Positions 10,052-17,809 of a DNA stretch of 32,216 nucleotides are shown one piece after another. The stretch spans positions 1 through 32,216 of the forward strand of contig JAJDVH010000087.1 in assembly GCA_022826185.1 (NCBI GenBank), given 5' to 3'. The position numbers and the translations under genes are program-made. A model generated the notes under the pieces. The model did not search any database. It was not told where the DNA came from and saw only the letters and a program-made list of their open reading frames with translations. Position 1 is the stretch's first letter. Each line of letters starts with the position of its first letter. This DNA comes from Alphaproteobacteria bacterium (lineage in GTDB: Bacteria > Pseudomonadota > Alphaproteobacteria > Bin95).

Positions 10052-10549
10052 TCAGGCGTCGGCGGGCGCGAAGCCCGGTTCGTCGCGGAAGCGCTCTTCG
10101 GTCCAGCGGGCGAGGTCTTCGTCGCTGAGCGCCGGGTCCCAGGCGACCGCCTGCGGCTGGGCCACCTTCCAGGGCGTGTCGCAGAAGATCTCGATGCCGT
10201 TGCGCTCGGGATCCTCGAAATAGATCGACCAGGTATTGCCGTGGCTGCGGGGGTTGCAGGAGACGCCTTCGGCGTCGAGCGCCGCCGCCATGCCGCGCAG
10301 CGCCGCAAGGCCCTCGATGCGGAAGGCCGCATGGTTGACGCTGTTGGAGGGGCCGGCTTCCTTCCTGCCGTTTATGAAGGCGACCTGATGGTGCTCCTCC
10401 GGGTCCTGGCTCAGGAAGACGATCTCCCTGTCGTCCCTGCCGAGCGGCCCGCGGTCGGTGACCTCGAAACCCAGCACATCGGTGTAGAACGCGAGCATCC
10501 GCTCCACATCCTCGACATAGAGCACCATGTGGGACCATGCGAGCGCCAT
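10052..10549 (-). CDS. VOC-fold protein (glyoxalase / extradiol dioxygenase-like)
   Basis: A 165-residue vicinal-oxygen-chelate protein with two beta-alpha-beta-beta-beta modules. Likely metal ligands are His7 (WSHMVLYV), His73 (NHAAFRI) and Glu120 (NGIEIFCD). The stretch GNTWSIYFEDPERNGIEIF is typical of the single-chain glyoxalase/bleomycin-resistance/dioxygenase superfamily. The reaction cannot be assigned. A non-consensus tail of about 35 residues ends the protein. It follows typA by 13 bases with a GGAGTAGAGG-type site before ATG 10549 and precedes the ThDP enzyme by 16 bases. Co-expression with a ThDP carboligase or decarboxylase suggests joint action on a small keto acid or aromatic substrate, which is inference only. 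Confidence 0.82.
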   Translation of the reverse strand: MALAWSHMVLYVEDVERMLAFYTDVLGFEVTDRGPLGRDDREIVFLSQDPEEHHQVAFINGRKEAGPSNSVNHAAFRIEGLAALRGMAAALDAEGVSCNPRSHGNTWSIYFEDPERNGIEIFCDTPWKVAQPQAVAWDPALSDEDLARWTEERFRDEPGFAPADA

Positions 10550-10563
10550 CGCCTCTACTCCCG

Positions 10564-12390
10564 CTATTCCGCCGCCATGCGTTTAGCTTGCCGCCTGCGT
10601 TCGTGCATGTCGAGGTAACGCTTGCGCAGGCGCACGGCGTTCGGCGTCACCTCCACCAGCTCGTCGTCGGCGATCCAGGCGATGGCGCGCTCCAGCGCCA
10701 TGTCCTGCGGCGGCGACAACAATATCGCGTCGTCCTTGCCGGCGGCGCGGAAATTGGTGAGCTGTTTCGACTTCAGCGGATTGACCTCTATGTCCTGCCC
10801 GCGCGCGCATTCGCCGATCACCATGCCGCCATAGACGGCGTCGCCCGGCCCGACGAACAGCCGCCCGCGCTCCTCCAGGTTCCAGAGCGCGTAGGCCGCC
10901 GCCTTGCCCCGCTCCAGCGAGACCATGACGCCGCGCCGCCGGCCCGCCATCCGCCCCTTGTGCGGCGCATAGCCGTGAAACAGGCGGTGCAGCACGCCCG
11001 TGCCGCGCGTGTCGGCCAGGAACTCGCCGTGATAGCCGATGAGGCCGCGCGAGGGCGCCAGGAACACCAGCCGCTGCCGGCCGGCGCCGGTCGGGCGCAT
11101 GTCGGTCATCTCCGCCTTGCGCACGCCCATCTTCTCGACCACCGCGCCGGCATGGCCGGTGTCCACGTCCACGGTCACTTCCTCTATGGGTTCGAGCCGC
11201 CGGCCCGTTTCCGGATCGGTCCCGAACAGGACGCGCGGGCGCGAGACGGAGAGCTCGTATCCCTCGCGGCGCATGGTCTCGATCAGCACGGCCATCTGCA
11301 GCTCGCCCCGCCCGGCAACCTCGCAGGCGTCCTTCTCCGCGCTCTCGGTCACGCGGATGGCGACATTGCCTTCGGCCTCTCGCATCAGCCGCGCGCGGAT
11401 TTCCCGCGAGGTCAGCTTGTCGCCGTCCTGTCCGGCAAGGGGCGAGTCGTTGATGGAGAGGGTGAGCGCCAGCGTCGGCGGATCGACGGGCCGGGCCGGC
11501 AGCGGGCGCAGGACCTCCGGCGCGGCCAGCGTGTCGGCGACCGTCGCCGTCTGGAGGCCCGCCACCGCCACGATGTCGCCCGCGGCGGCGCGCTCGACCG
11601 GCACGCGGTTCAGGCCCCGGAAGGCGAGCAGGCGCGTCGTCCGGGCGCGCTCGACGACGCCTTCATCGGGCCGGAGCGCGTGGACCTCCCGGTTGGCGCC
11701 GATTTCGCCGCTCTCGATCCGCCCGGTGAGAACCCGGCCGAGATAGGGGTCCGACTCCAGAATGGCCGCCGCCATGGCAAAAGGTTTGCCGGGGCTGACC
11801 TGCGGAACCGGCACGCGGTCCAGCACCGTCTCGAACAGGGGGCCGAGCCCGTCGCGCGGTCCTTCCGGCGCGGCCGCCGCCCATCCCTCCTTGGCGGAGG
11901 CGAACAGGGTGGGGAAGTCCAACTGGCGTTCGTTGGCGTCGAGGGCGGCGAACAGGTCGAAGGTCTCGTCCTGCACCTCGAAGGGGCGCGCGTCCGGCTT
12001 GTCCACCTTGTTGACCACGACGATGGGCGCAAGGCCGGCGGCAAGCGCCTTGGCCAGCACGAACTTGGTCTGCGGCATAGGCCCCTCGGAGGCGTCGACC
12101 AGCAGCAGGCAGCCGTCCACCATGCCGAGCACGCGCTCCACCTCGCCGCCGAAATCGGCATGGCCGGGCGTGTCCACGATGTTGATCCGCACGCCGCTCC
12201 ACTCCACCGAGGTGCATTTGGCGAGGATGGTGATACCGCGCTCGCGCTCCAGGGCGTTGGAATCGAGCGCGCGCTCGGCGACCCGCTGGTTGCTGCGGAA
12301 GGCCCCGCTCTGGCGCAGCAGCCCGTCCACCAGCGTCGTCTTGCCGTGGTCCACATGGGCAATGATGGCGATATTGCGCAGATCGTTCAC
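10564..12390 (-). CDS. typA: Ribosome-associated translational GTPase TypA/BipA
   Basis: A 608-residue GTPase of the elongation-factor family that binds ribosomes and is needed for growth under stress, with a role in ribosome assembly in studied species. The G domain shows AHVDHGKTT (11-19), [15 protein letters not shown] (73-80) and NKVD (127-130). EF-G-like domains and the TypA-specific C-terminus ([38 protein letters not shown]) follow. The start is GTG 12390, which places the conserved [14 protein letters not shown] at the N-terminus. No good Shine-Dalgarno sequence is visible. The gene is divergent from the threonine-synthase-like gene with only 29 bases between starts. Confidence 0.95.
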   Translation of the reverse strand: MNDLRNIAIIAHVDHGKTTLVDGLLRQSGAFRSNQRVAERALDSNALERERGITILAKCTSVEWSGVRINIVDTPGHADFGGEVERVLGMVDGCLLLVDASEGPMPQTKFVLAKALAAGLAPIVVVNKVDKPDARPFEVQDETFDLFAALDANERQLDFPTLFASAKEGWAAAAPEGPRDGLGPLFETVLDRVPVPQVSPGKPFAMAAAILESDPYLGRVLTGRIESGEIGANREVHALRPDEGVVERARTTRLLAFRGLNRVPVERAAAGDIVAVAGLQTATVADTLAAPEVLRPLPARPVDPPTLALTLSINDSPLAGQDGDKLTSREIRARLMREAEGNVAIRVTESAEKDACEVAGRGELQMAVLIETMRREGYELSVSRPRVLFGTDPETGRRLEPIEEVTVDVDTGHAGAVVEKMGVRKAEMTDMRPTGAGRQRLVFLAPSRGLIGYHGEFLADTRGTGVLHRLFHGYAPHKGRMAGRRRGVMVSLERGKAAAYALWNLEERGRLFVGPGDAVYGGMVIGECARGQDIEVNPLKSKQLTNFRAAGKDDAILLSPPQDMALERAIAWIADDELVEVTPNAVRLRKRYLDMHERRRQAKRMAAE

Positions 12391-12419
12391 GATGGCGGCG
12401 GCAGGACGGAGGGCTCGGG

Positions 12420-13523
12420 ATGGCGGCGGCTTCCTACATCAATCCGCGCAGCGGCGCGAATTGGCCGGCGGACCGGGCGCTCTGGCGCGCGCCGGACGAT
12501 GGCGGCCTGCTGGGCCTGACGCCGGGGCGGGGCCTCACGCGGGACGAGATCGAACGGTCGGAACCGTCTCTCTGGCGGTACAGCGCCGCTATCCGTGTCG
12601 AGAGCGCGCGCCGGGTGAGCCTTGGCGAAGGCTTCACGCCTCTGGTCGAGACGGAGTGGGAGGGCCGGCGGCTGCTCTTCAAATGCGAGCACCTGATGCC
12701 GACCGGCTCCTTCAAGGACCGCGGCACCACCGTCATGATGTCGCATCTGAAGCAGGCCGGCGTCGAGGCGCTGCTGGAAGACAGTTCCGGCAATGCGGGC
12801 GCCTCCATCGCCGCCTATGCCACCGCCGCCGGCATCCGCGCCCGCATCATGGTGCCGGAGAGCGCGCCGGCGGCGAAGCGCGTCCAGATCGCCGCCGCCG
12901 GGGCAGAGCTGCAGGAGGTGGCCGGAGACCGCGACGCCGTGGAGCAGGCGGCGCTCGCGGCTGCAGAGGGGTCGTTCTATGCGAGCCACAACCGCCAGCC
13001 CTTCTTCCTCGAAGGCACGAAGACGCTCGCCTTCGAGCTGTGGGAGCAGCTGGGCTTTCGCGCCCCGGCGGCCGTCGCGGCGCCATGCGGCAACGGCGCC
13101 AACATACTCGGCCTCCATCTGGGCTTCCGGGAACTGCAGGAGGCGGGCGAGATCGAAGCGCTGCCCCGCCTCCATGCGGTTCAGGCGGCCAACAATTCCC
13201 CGATTCGCACCCTTTTTGACGGCCGGACCCTGCCGCAGGGGCCGACCGTCGCCGACGGCATAGCCACAGCGCAGCCGATCCGGGGGCAGATGGTGGTGGA
13301 CGCCGTGCGCGCCACCGGCGGCTCGGTGCCCGTCGTGGGCGAGGAGGCGATTCTGGGGGCTATGCGCCGGCTCGCCCGCTCCGGCTGGTTCCTCGAGCCG
13401 ACCTCGGCCGTGGTCGTTGCCGCGCTACCGCAGATCCCGGAGGAGGACCTCGTCCTGGTGCTGACAGGCTCCGGCCTCAAAGCCCTCGGCGTCCATGCCG
13501 GCCTGTTGGGAGTTGCCGGTTAG
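12420..13523 (+). CDS. Threonine synthase-like PLP-dependent enzyme
   Basis: A 367-residue fold-type II PLP enzyme. PTGSFKDRG supplies the Schiff-base lysine (Lys99), DSSGNAGAS (121-129) the phosphate-binding loop and LTGSGLK the C-terminal pyridine-nitrogen loop. GEGFTPL and NGANILGL are also threonine-synthase-like. Threonine synthase converts O-phosphohomoserine to threonine. Many members of this branch carry an N-terminal CxxC-type segment; here the corresponding region (residues 5-45) has no cysteines, so it may be a diverged paralogue. A GGAGGG site precedes ATG 12420. The stop codon overlaps that of the convergent hydrolase (shared TTAG at 13520-13523). Confidence 0.8.
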   Translation: MAAASYINPRSGANWPADRALWRAPDDGGLLGLTPGRGLTRDEIERSEPSLWRYSAAIRVESARRVSLGEGFTPLVETEWEGRRLLFKCEHLMPTGSFKDRGTTVMMSHLKQAGVEALLEDSSGNAGASIAAYATAAGIRARIMVPESAPAAKRVQIAAAGAELQEVAGDRDAVEQAALAAAEGSFYASHNRQPFFLEGTKTLAFELWEQLGFRAPAAVAAPCGNGANILGLHLGFRELQEAGEIEALPRLHAVQAANNSPIRTLFDGRTLPQGPTVADGIATAQPIRGQMVVDAVRATGGSVPVVGEEAILGAMRRLARSGWFLEPTSAVVVAALPQIPEEDLVLVLTGSGLKALGVHAGLLGVAG

Positions 13524-14461
13524 CAATTCTTCCGGATCCAGGCGCCGAGCCATTCGGAGATTTGGGCAGAGTGCTCGTCCATCATGAACATGTGGGTTGC
13601 GCCGGGGAATCCGGCATCGGGCAGTTCGACCAGTTCCGCCCGCCCGCCGACGGCATTCACCCGGTCGCCGAAGGCGGTGGTCGCCTCCCGCGTGGCGGTC
13701 CATCGCGGCGAGAAGTCGATGAAATCGCCGAGCAGCAGCAGCCACGGCCCGCCGGCGACCGCCGCCGGCGTTACCTGCTCGTCCGCGGGCAGGGTCGAGC
13801 CCTCGCAGCAGACGACGCCGCGAATGCAATCGGGATTTTCGATCGCGGCATGGCTGCCGAGATAGCCGCCCTGGCTGTGGCAGATGAGCACCGAGGGGCC
13901 GATGCGCCTGAGCGCCGCGCCGACGCCCCGGATCTGGGCTTCCGAAGTCGAGGTCCAGCGCGGCACGAACTGGCGCTGGAAGCTCTCCATCGCATCGAGG
14001 GGGAAGCGCTGGCCCTCGAACGGCTTGCCCGCGGCGAAATCCCCGGGCCGCCCGAACCGGAACAGGTCCCATGCTTCGGCCGCCGTGCGCATGACGGGCT
14101 CGCCGTCCCATACGCCCTCCAGCGCGCAGAAGCCGGAACGCCCGCGCTCGACATTGTCGATGACATAGACGGCGAAGCCCTGGCGGAGGAAGTCGTGCAG
14201 CCAGCCGGGGCGGCCGTCCGGCGTGGTCTCCCAGCAGGCGCCGGTCAGGCCGCCGCCGTGAAGCAGGACGAGCGGGTGCGGGAATTTCCGTTCGGCCGGG
14301 ATGAAATACTGGACATAGACCTGCTCGACGAGGAACTCGCCATTCGGGTCGTATTCCAGCACCAGGCTCGGCGTAAACGCAACGGTACGCTTCTCCTGCC
14401 CCGAGACGGTCACGATCCGGCCGCCGACATGGAAGCTGCCGAAGTCCTTGAGTGCATACAT
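13520..14461 (-). CDS. Alpha/beta hydrolase
   Basis: A 313-residue alpha/beta-hydrolase fold protein. An oxyanion-type HGGG occurs at 68-71, the nucleophile elbow is ICHSQGG with Ser196, the likely acid is Asp246 or Asp249 (LLGDFIDFS), and the catalytic histidine is His290 (GATHMFMMD). No signal peptide is seen, so it is probably cytosolic. The substrate is unknown: esterases and lactonases share this pattern. The start at ATG 14461 is supported by a strong GGGAGGGGG ribosome binding site. Longer upstream frames look like random GC-rich coding. It is divergent from the Sel1 gene across a 243-base region with two palindromes. Confidence 0.83.
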   Translation of the reverse strand: MYALKDFGSFHVGGRIVTVSGQEKRTVAFTPSLVLEYDPNGEFLVEQVYVQYFIPAERKFPHPLVLLHGGGLTGACWETTPDGRPGWLHDFLRQGFAVYVIDNVERGRSGFCALEGVWDGEPVMRTAAEAWDLFRFGRPGDFAAGKPFEGQRFPLDAMESFQRQFVPRWTSTSEAQIRGVGAALRRIGPSVLICHSQGGYLGSHAAIENPDCIRGVVCCEGSTLPADEQVTPAAVAGGPWLLLLGDFIDFSPRWTATREATTAFGDRVNAVGGRAELVELPDAGFPGATHMFMMDEHSAQISEWLGAWIRKNC

Positions 14462-14577
14462 GACAAGGCCCCCTCCCGAAGCCGGATACTGAATCTCCCG
14501 TTTGCCGCTTGCAAGGCCGGCGGCTCGCGGGGGGAAGGGTTGGCAGCCCGCAATCGGCCCTCTAGCCGTTTTCCGCG

Positions 14578-14609
14578 AATTGTGACAATTATGCGTCTCA
14601 GGGACGCAT
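14578..14609. promoter_or_regulatory. Adjacent palindromes in a divergent intergenic region
   Basis: Two perfect inverted repeats abut: AATTG-TGA-CAATT at 14578-14590 and ATGCGTC-TCAGG-GACGCAT at 14591-14609. They sit about 115 bases upstream of the hydrolase start and 95 bases upstream of the Sel1 start. They could be operators for one or both genes. The second could also form a 7-bp RNA hairpin. No regulator gene is adjacent. Confidence 0.4.
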
Positions 14610-14704
14610 TCGGGCGCCGGAACGCTTGTACCGGTCTGCGAGGACGCGGATACCCGCCGCTTTGTTTCACGGGATGGGCGGGAGCGTTGCGAGAACCCCC
14701 AACC

Positions 14705-15343
14705 ATGCGAATAGCAGCCGGGACAGGAAGGAACGGCGCGCGCCTCGCCTTGTGCGGGCTCCTGGCCCTGCTGTGCCTCGCGCCCGTCCCGGTCCGCGCG
14801 GCCGACCTGCCGCCGCCTGTCGTCACCTATGGCGACGCCATGCGCTGGTACGGCCGCGCGGCGGAAGCGGGCGATCCCGAGGCGCAGTTTTATCTGGGCT
14901 ATATCCACGACCGGGGCCTGCGCGGGGCGAACAGCCTGCCGGAAGCGGTGACCTGGTATCGCAAGGCGGCGGCGCAGGGCGAGGCGCGGGCGCAGTTCCG
15001 GCTGGGGCTCCTGTTCGACTCCGACCCCCGTCTGCCGCGCGACCCGGCCGAGGCGCAAGGCTGGTACGAAGCTGCCGCCGCGCAGGGCCATGCCAAGGCG
15101 CGCTTCAACCTCGCAAGGTTGATCGAGGCCGAAGATGCCCCCCGCGCCGCGGAGCTCTACGCGCTGGCCGCCGAGGCGGGCATCGGGCTGGCGGCCTTCA
15201 ATCTCGCCCTGCTGCACATCAACGGGCCGGACGAGGTCTACGATCCGGCCGGGGCGTGGCGCTGGGCGCTCCGGGCGCAGGATCTGGACGCGCCGGGGGC
15301 CGGAGAGTTACGCAGCCGGCTGTCGGCCGCTTTCGACGAGTAG
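14705..15343 (+). CDS. Exported Sel1-repeat (tetratricopeptide-like) protein
   Basis: A 212-residue protein with a signal peptide: a basic start, then a hydrophobic core LALCGLLALLCLAPVPV ending VRAAD around residue 33. The mature part consists of about four Sel1-like repeats with the pattern A-x-x-W-Y-x-x-A-A-x-x-G-x-x-x-A-x-x-x-L-G, e.g. AMRWYGRAAEAGDPEAQFYL, AVTWYRKAAAQGEARAQFRL and AQGWYEAAAAQGHAKARFNL. Such solenoids mediate protein-protein contacts in the periplasm, and the partner is unknown. I chose ATG 14705 because it begins the signal peptide. The ribosome binding site is weak. It converges with the DUF1289 gene. Confidence 0.82.
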   Translation: MRIAAGTGRNGARLALCGLLALLCLAPVPVRAADLPPPVVTYGDAMRWYGRAAEAGDPEAQFYLGYIHDRGLRGANSLPEAVTWYRKAAAQGEARAQFRLGLLFDSDPRLPRDPAEAQGWYEAAAAQGHAKARFNLARLIEAEDAPRAAELYALAAEAGIGLAAFNLALLHINGPDEVYDPAGAWRWALRAQDLDAPGAGELRSRLSAAFDE

Positions 15344-15360
15344 GCCGGCAAAGGCCGGCC
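15343..15360. terminator. Hairpin between convergent genes
   Basis: GGCCGG (15343-15348) pairs with CCGGCC (15355-15360) around a 6-base loop, immediately at the stop of the Sel1 gene. There is no T tract, so it is a weak terminator candidate that could serve either direction. Confidence 0.25.
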
Positions 15361-15379
15361 CGCCCGCGAATCCGGCGGC

Positions 15380-15574
15380 TCAGGCCGGCGCGGCTGCGCC
15401 TCCGGCAAGCCGGCGCGGCAGGTCCGCCATGATGGCGGCGCGCTCCTCCGCGGTCATCCGGGCCCAGCCTGCGATCTCCCTGAGCCGGCGTCCGCACCCC
15501 TCGCAAAACTGCGTCTCCGGCGAGATGCGGCAGACCTTCACGCAAGGGCTGGCGATGGGGCGGGGCGCGGTCAT
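15380..15574 (-). CDS. DUF1289 small cysteine-rich protein
   Basis: A 64-residue protein of the DUF1289 family with the signature SPCVKVCRISPETQFCEGCG. Four cysteines (11, 15, 24, 27 from the ATG) probably bind a metal or iron-sulfur centre. The following REIAGWARMTAEERAAIM is also family-typical. Function unknown. I chose ATG 15574; a TTG at 15583 would add three residues. No clear Shine-Dalgarno sequence. It lies between the convergent Sel1 gene and the toxin-antitoxin pair, 41 bases after vapC on the same strand. Confidence 0.85.
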   Translation of the reverse strand: MTAPRPIASPCVKVCRISPETQFCEGCGRRLREIAGWARMTAEERAAIMADLPRRLAGGAAAPA

Positions 15575-15615
15575 GGGCGGCAAGGATAGGACGGAGGCGC
15601 GGCTGGCCGCAAACG

Positions 15616-16029
15616 CTATGCGGCCGCGTCCAGTGCGTGGAGATGGCCGCTCGTCGCGTAGGTCAGGATTGCGCGGTCAGCAGTGAGCAGCGGAACGCCG
15701 CGATACCGCGAGGTGGCGACGATCAGCCGGTCGGCGGGGTCGGCGTGGAAGTCGCCCGGCAGTCTGGTGCTGTCCACGGCAATTGCCGGCTCGATCGGGG
15801 CGAGCACAATGCCGGGCAGAGCAAGCGCGGCGTCGAGCCAGGCGCCGACCTCGCGGCCGAGCCGCAGCCGCCCCTTCGCGACCAGCAGGGCGATTTCCCA
15901 CGGCGTAATCGCCGAGACCAGGATACCGTCGGACGCTGCCGCCTCCTCGATGGCGGCGCGGGCGCCGGGGCCGAGCCGGCGGTCGCCGTCCACCGTCCAG
16001 ACAAAGGCATGCGTATCCAGCAGGATCAC
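15616..16029 (-). CDS. vapC: VapC-type PIN-domain toxin
   Basis: A 137-residue PIN-domain protein, a probable RNase toxin of a type II toxin-antitoxin pair. Acidic residues are in the expected places: Asp5 (ILLDTHAFVW), Glu45 (ITPWEIALL), Asp100 (HADPADRLIVATS) and Asp118 (LLTADRAI). These would hold the magnesium ions used to cut RNA, and all four appear intact. It begins with GTG 16029, sharing GTGA with the antitoxin stop, so the two are translationally coupled with the antitoxin first. The RNA target cannot be predicted. Confidence 0.88.
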   Translation of the reverse strand: MILLDTHAFVWTVDGDRRLGPGARAAIEEAAASDGILVSAITPWEIALLVAKGRLRLGREVGAWLDAALALPGIVLAPIEPAIAVDSTRLPGDFHADPADRLIVATSRYRGVPLLTADRAILTYATSGHLHALDAAA

Positions 16030-16262
16030 CGCATGGCGTTCCAGTCGGAGGGGTCGGCAGCCGGCTCGAAAGGCTCGTCATAGCCCAGCACGCTGCCCTC
16101 CATCGCGCCGAACGGGGATGGCGTCCTTCCCGGCGCCGCCGACAGTACCGCAACGGGTTTGCCCCGCTTCGTGATCGTCACGGGCTGGCGGTCCCTGCTC
16201 ACCCGGTCGATGAGCCGAAGGCAATGCGCCTTGAAAGCCGCCACGCCCACTTCTTCGGTCAT
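16026..16262 (-). CDS. Phd/YefM-type antitoxin of the VapC pair
   Basis: A 78-residue antitoxin. The N-terminal half, VGVAAFKAHCLRLIDRV followed by PVTITKRGKPVAVLSA, is the Phd/YefM DNA-binding fold. The C-terminal half, ending in DPSDWNAMR, would be the disordered toxin-binding tail. I chose ATG 16262 because of the preceding GGGAGGAC site. A much longer upstream frame runs antisense through npdG and is rejected. It overlaps the toxin start by 4 bases. Antitoxins of this class repress their own promoter, and a palindrome lies about 25 bases upstream. Confidence 0.88.
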   Translation of the reverse strand: MTEEVGVAAFKAHCLRLIDRVSRDRQPVTITKRGKPVAVLSAAPGRTPSPFGAMEGSVLGYDEPFEPAADPSDWNAMR

Positions 16263-16310
16263 AATGTCCTCCCTATATAGATACTGGTCATTCGACATGA
16301 CTATAATGAA
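16263..16310. promoter_or_regulatory. Operator/promoter region between the toxin-antitoxin pair and npdG
   Basis: This AT-rich island contains a perfect inverted repeat GTCAT-TCGAC-ATGAC (16287-16301) between the antitoxin start and npdG. A consensus TATAAT occurs on the plus strand at 16303-16308 and TATAGT on the minus strand at 16305-16300. No good -35 hexamer is seen for either. The palindrome is a reasonable operator for Phd-type autorepression and could also affect the divergent npdG transcript. Confidence 0.45.
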
Positions 16311-16397
16311 CGGCGCCGCAAGGCAAGGATGCTTTGGCTTGGCGTCCGGCTTGGGGTAAACCCTGCGGGCGCAGCGAGAGGGGGAGGGCGGCGGCTC

Positions 16398-17057
16398 ATG
16401 GGACGGACCATCGCGATCATCGGCGGCACGGGCGCGCTCGGCACGGGCTTCGCGCGGCGCTGGGCGGATGCCGGCCACAAGATCGTGATCGGCTCGCGCA
16501 CGCAGGAGCGGGCCGACGCCGCCGCGGCGGAGGCGGGCCACGGCGCGGTCGGCCTCGTCAACCCGGAAGCCGCCGCCGCTGCCGATATCGTGGTGCTGAC
16601 CGTGCCCTACGCCCACCACAAGAGCACGATCGAGAGCATTGCGGACGGCCTTGAGGGCAAGATTCTGGTGGATGCGACGGTGCCGCTGATGCCGCCCAGG
16701 GTCGGCACGGTGCAGCTTCCCGAGGCCGGGTCGGCGGCGGTCGAGGCGCAGGCCTGGCTGGGCGAGCGCGCCACGGTCGTCTCGGCCTTCCAGAATGTAG
16801 CGGCCGCGCATCTGCAAGCCGAACACGAGATCGACTGCGACGTGCTGGTGGCCGGCGACAAGCTGGCGGCGCGCGAGACCGTGATCGGGCTGGCGGAAGA
16901 CCTCGGCCTGCGCGGCTGGCATGCCGGACCGCTGGCGAACTCCGCCGCCGCCGAGGCGCTCACCTCGGTCATCATCCAGATCAACCGCCGCTACGGCATA
17001 GACGGCGCGGGCCTCAGGATTACCGGGACGCCGGCGGCCGGCCAGGACGGCGCGTGA
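16398..17057 (+). CDS. npdG: NADPH-dependent F420 reductase (NpdG-like)
   Basis: A 219-residue Rossmann-fold oxidoreductase. IAIIGGTGALGTGFARRW (5-22) is the dinucleotide-binding loop and IGSRTQERA (31-39) the phosphate-recognition loop for NADP. VLTVPYAHHKSTIES and VVSAFQNVAAAHL match the F420:NADP oxidoreductase family, which moves hydride between NADPH and coenzyme F420. Length is normal. ATG 16398 follows a GGGAGGG site; earlier in-frame starts lie in AT-poor non-family sequence. It shares GTGA with cofE, and its neighbours are F420 synthesis genes, which supports the F420 assignment over a generic NADP oxidoreductase. Confidence 0.85.
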   Translation: MGRTIAIIGGTGALGTGFARRWADAGHKIVIGSRTQERADAAAAEAGHGAVGLVNPEAAAAADIVVLTVPYAHHKSTIESIADGLEGKILVDATVPLMPPRVGTVQLPEAGSAAVEAQAWLGERATVVSAFQNVAAAHLQAEHEIDCDVLVAGDKLAARETVIGLAEDLGLRGWHAGPLANSAAAEALTSVIIQINRRYGIDGAGLRITGTPAAGQDGA

Positions 17058-17809
17058 CCCGGCGGCTGGAGCTGATTGCGCTGCCCGGCCTGCCGATGGT
17101 CGAGCCGGGGGACGATCTGGCCGGGCTGATTTCGGACGGGCTGGAACGGGCCGGAACCGGGCTCGAGGCGGGCGACATTCTCGTGGTCGCGCAGAAGATC
17201 GTTTCCAAGGCCGAGGGGCGCTACGCCTTTCCGGCGGAGACGACCCCTTCGCCCGCCGCGAAACGGCTCGCCGCGCTGACGCACAAGGACCCGGCCCATG
17301 TCGAAATCCTGCTGGGAGAAACGGCGGAGATCGTGCGCCACCGGCCGGGCGTGGCGGTCGTCGAGCACAGGCTCGGCCATGTGATGGCGAATGCGGGGAT
17401 AGACCATTCCAACATCGAGGCGGGCCGCCTGCTGCTGCTTCCGAAAGACCCCGATGCTTCCGCGAGGGCCTTGCGGGCTGCGCTGGCGGAGCGTTGGGGC
17501 GCGGCGCCGGGCGTCATCGTCTCCGACAGTTTCGGCCGGGCGTGGCGGGTCGGCACCTGCGGCGTCGCCATCGGTGTCGCCGGCCTGCCCGCAATCGACG
17601 ACCGCCGCGGCGAACCGGACCTGTTCGGCCAGCCGCTGGAAGTCACCATTGTCGGCCAGGCGGACGAGATCGCCGCCGCCGCCTCGATCCTGCAGGGACA
17701 GGCCGACGAGGCGACGCCGGTTGTGCTGGTGCGCGGGCTCGACCTGCCCGACGACGATGGCGGTGTGGGCCCGCTGCTGCGCGACCGGGCGACGGACCTG
17801 TTCCGGTGA
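17054..17809 (+). CDS. cofE: Coenzyme F420-0:L-glutamate ligase
   Basis: A 251-residue CofE, the GTP-dependent enzyme that adds glutamates to F420-0. Family blocks include GDILVVAQKIVSKAEGR, HKDPAHVEILL, HVMANAGIDHSNIE and VIVSDSFGRAWRVGTCGVAIG. The protein is stand-alone and lacks the C-terminal nitroreductase-like domain seen in actinobacterial FbiB. The start is GTG 17054, overlapping the npdG stop (GTGA), and it ends in another GTGA overlap with cofD, so the three are translationally coupled. Confidence 0.92.
   Translation: MTRRLELIALPGLPMVEPGDDLAGLISDGLERAGTGLEAGDILVVAQKIVSKAEGRYAFPAETTPSPAAKRLAALTHKDPAHVEILLGETAEIVRHRPGVAVVEHRLGHVMANAGIDHSNIEAGRLLLLPKDPDASARALRAALAERWGAAPGVIVSDSFGRAWRVGTCGVAIGVAGLPAIDDRRGEPDLFGQPLEVTIVGQADEIAAAASILQGQADEATPVVLVRGLDLPDDDGGVGPLLRDRATDLFR

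Noticed and set aside
10036-10332. N-terminal extension of the ThDP enzyme
   Set aside because: It is an arginine/serine-rich shadow of the overlapping VOC gene. The conserved enzyme starts at the GTG at 10035.
14462-15217. Long N-terminal extension of the alpha/beta hydrolase
   Set aside because: It is antisense to the Sel1 gene and lacks domain features. ATG 14461 has a strong ribosome binding site.
16263-16922. Long N-terminal extension of the antitoxin
   Set aside because: It runs antisense through npdG and carries no domain. ATG 16262 has a good ribosome binding site.
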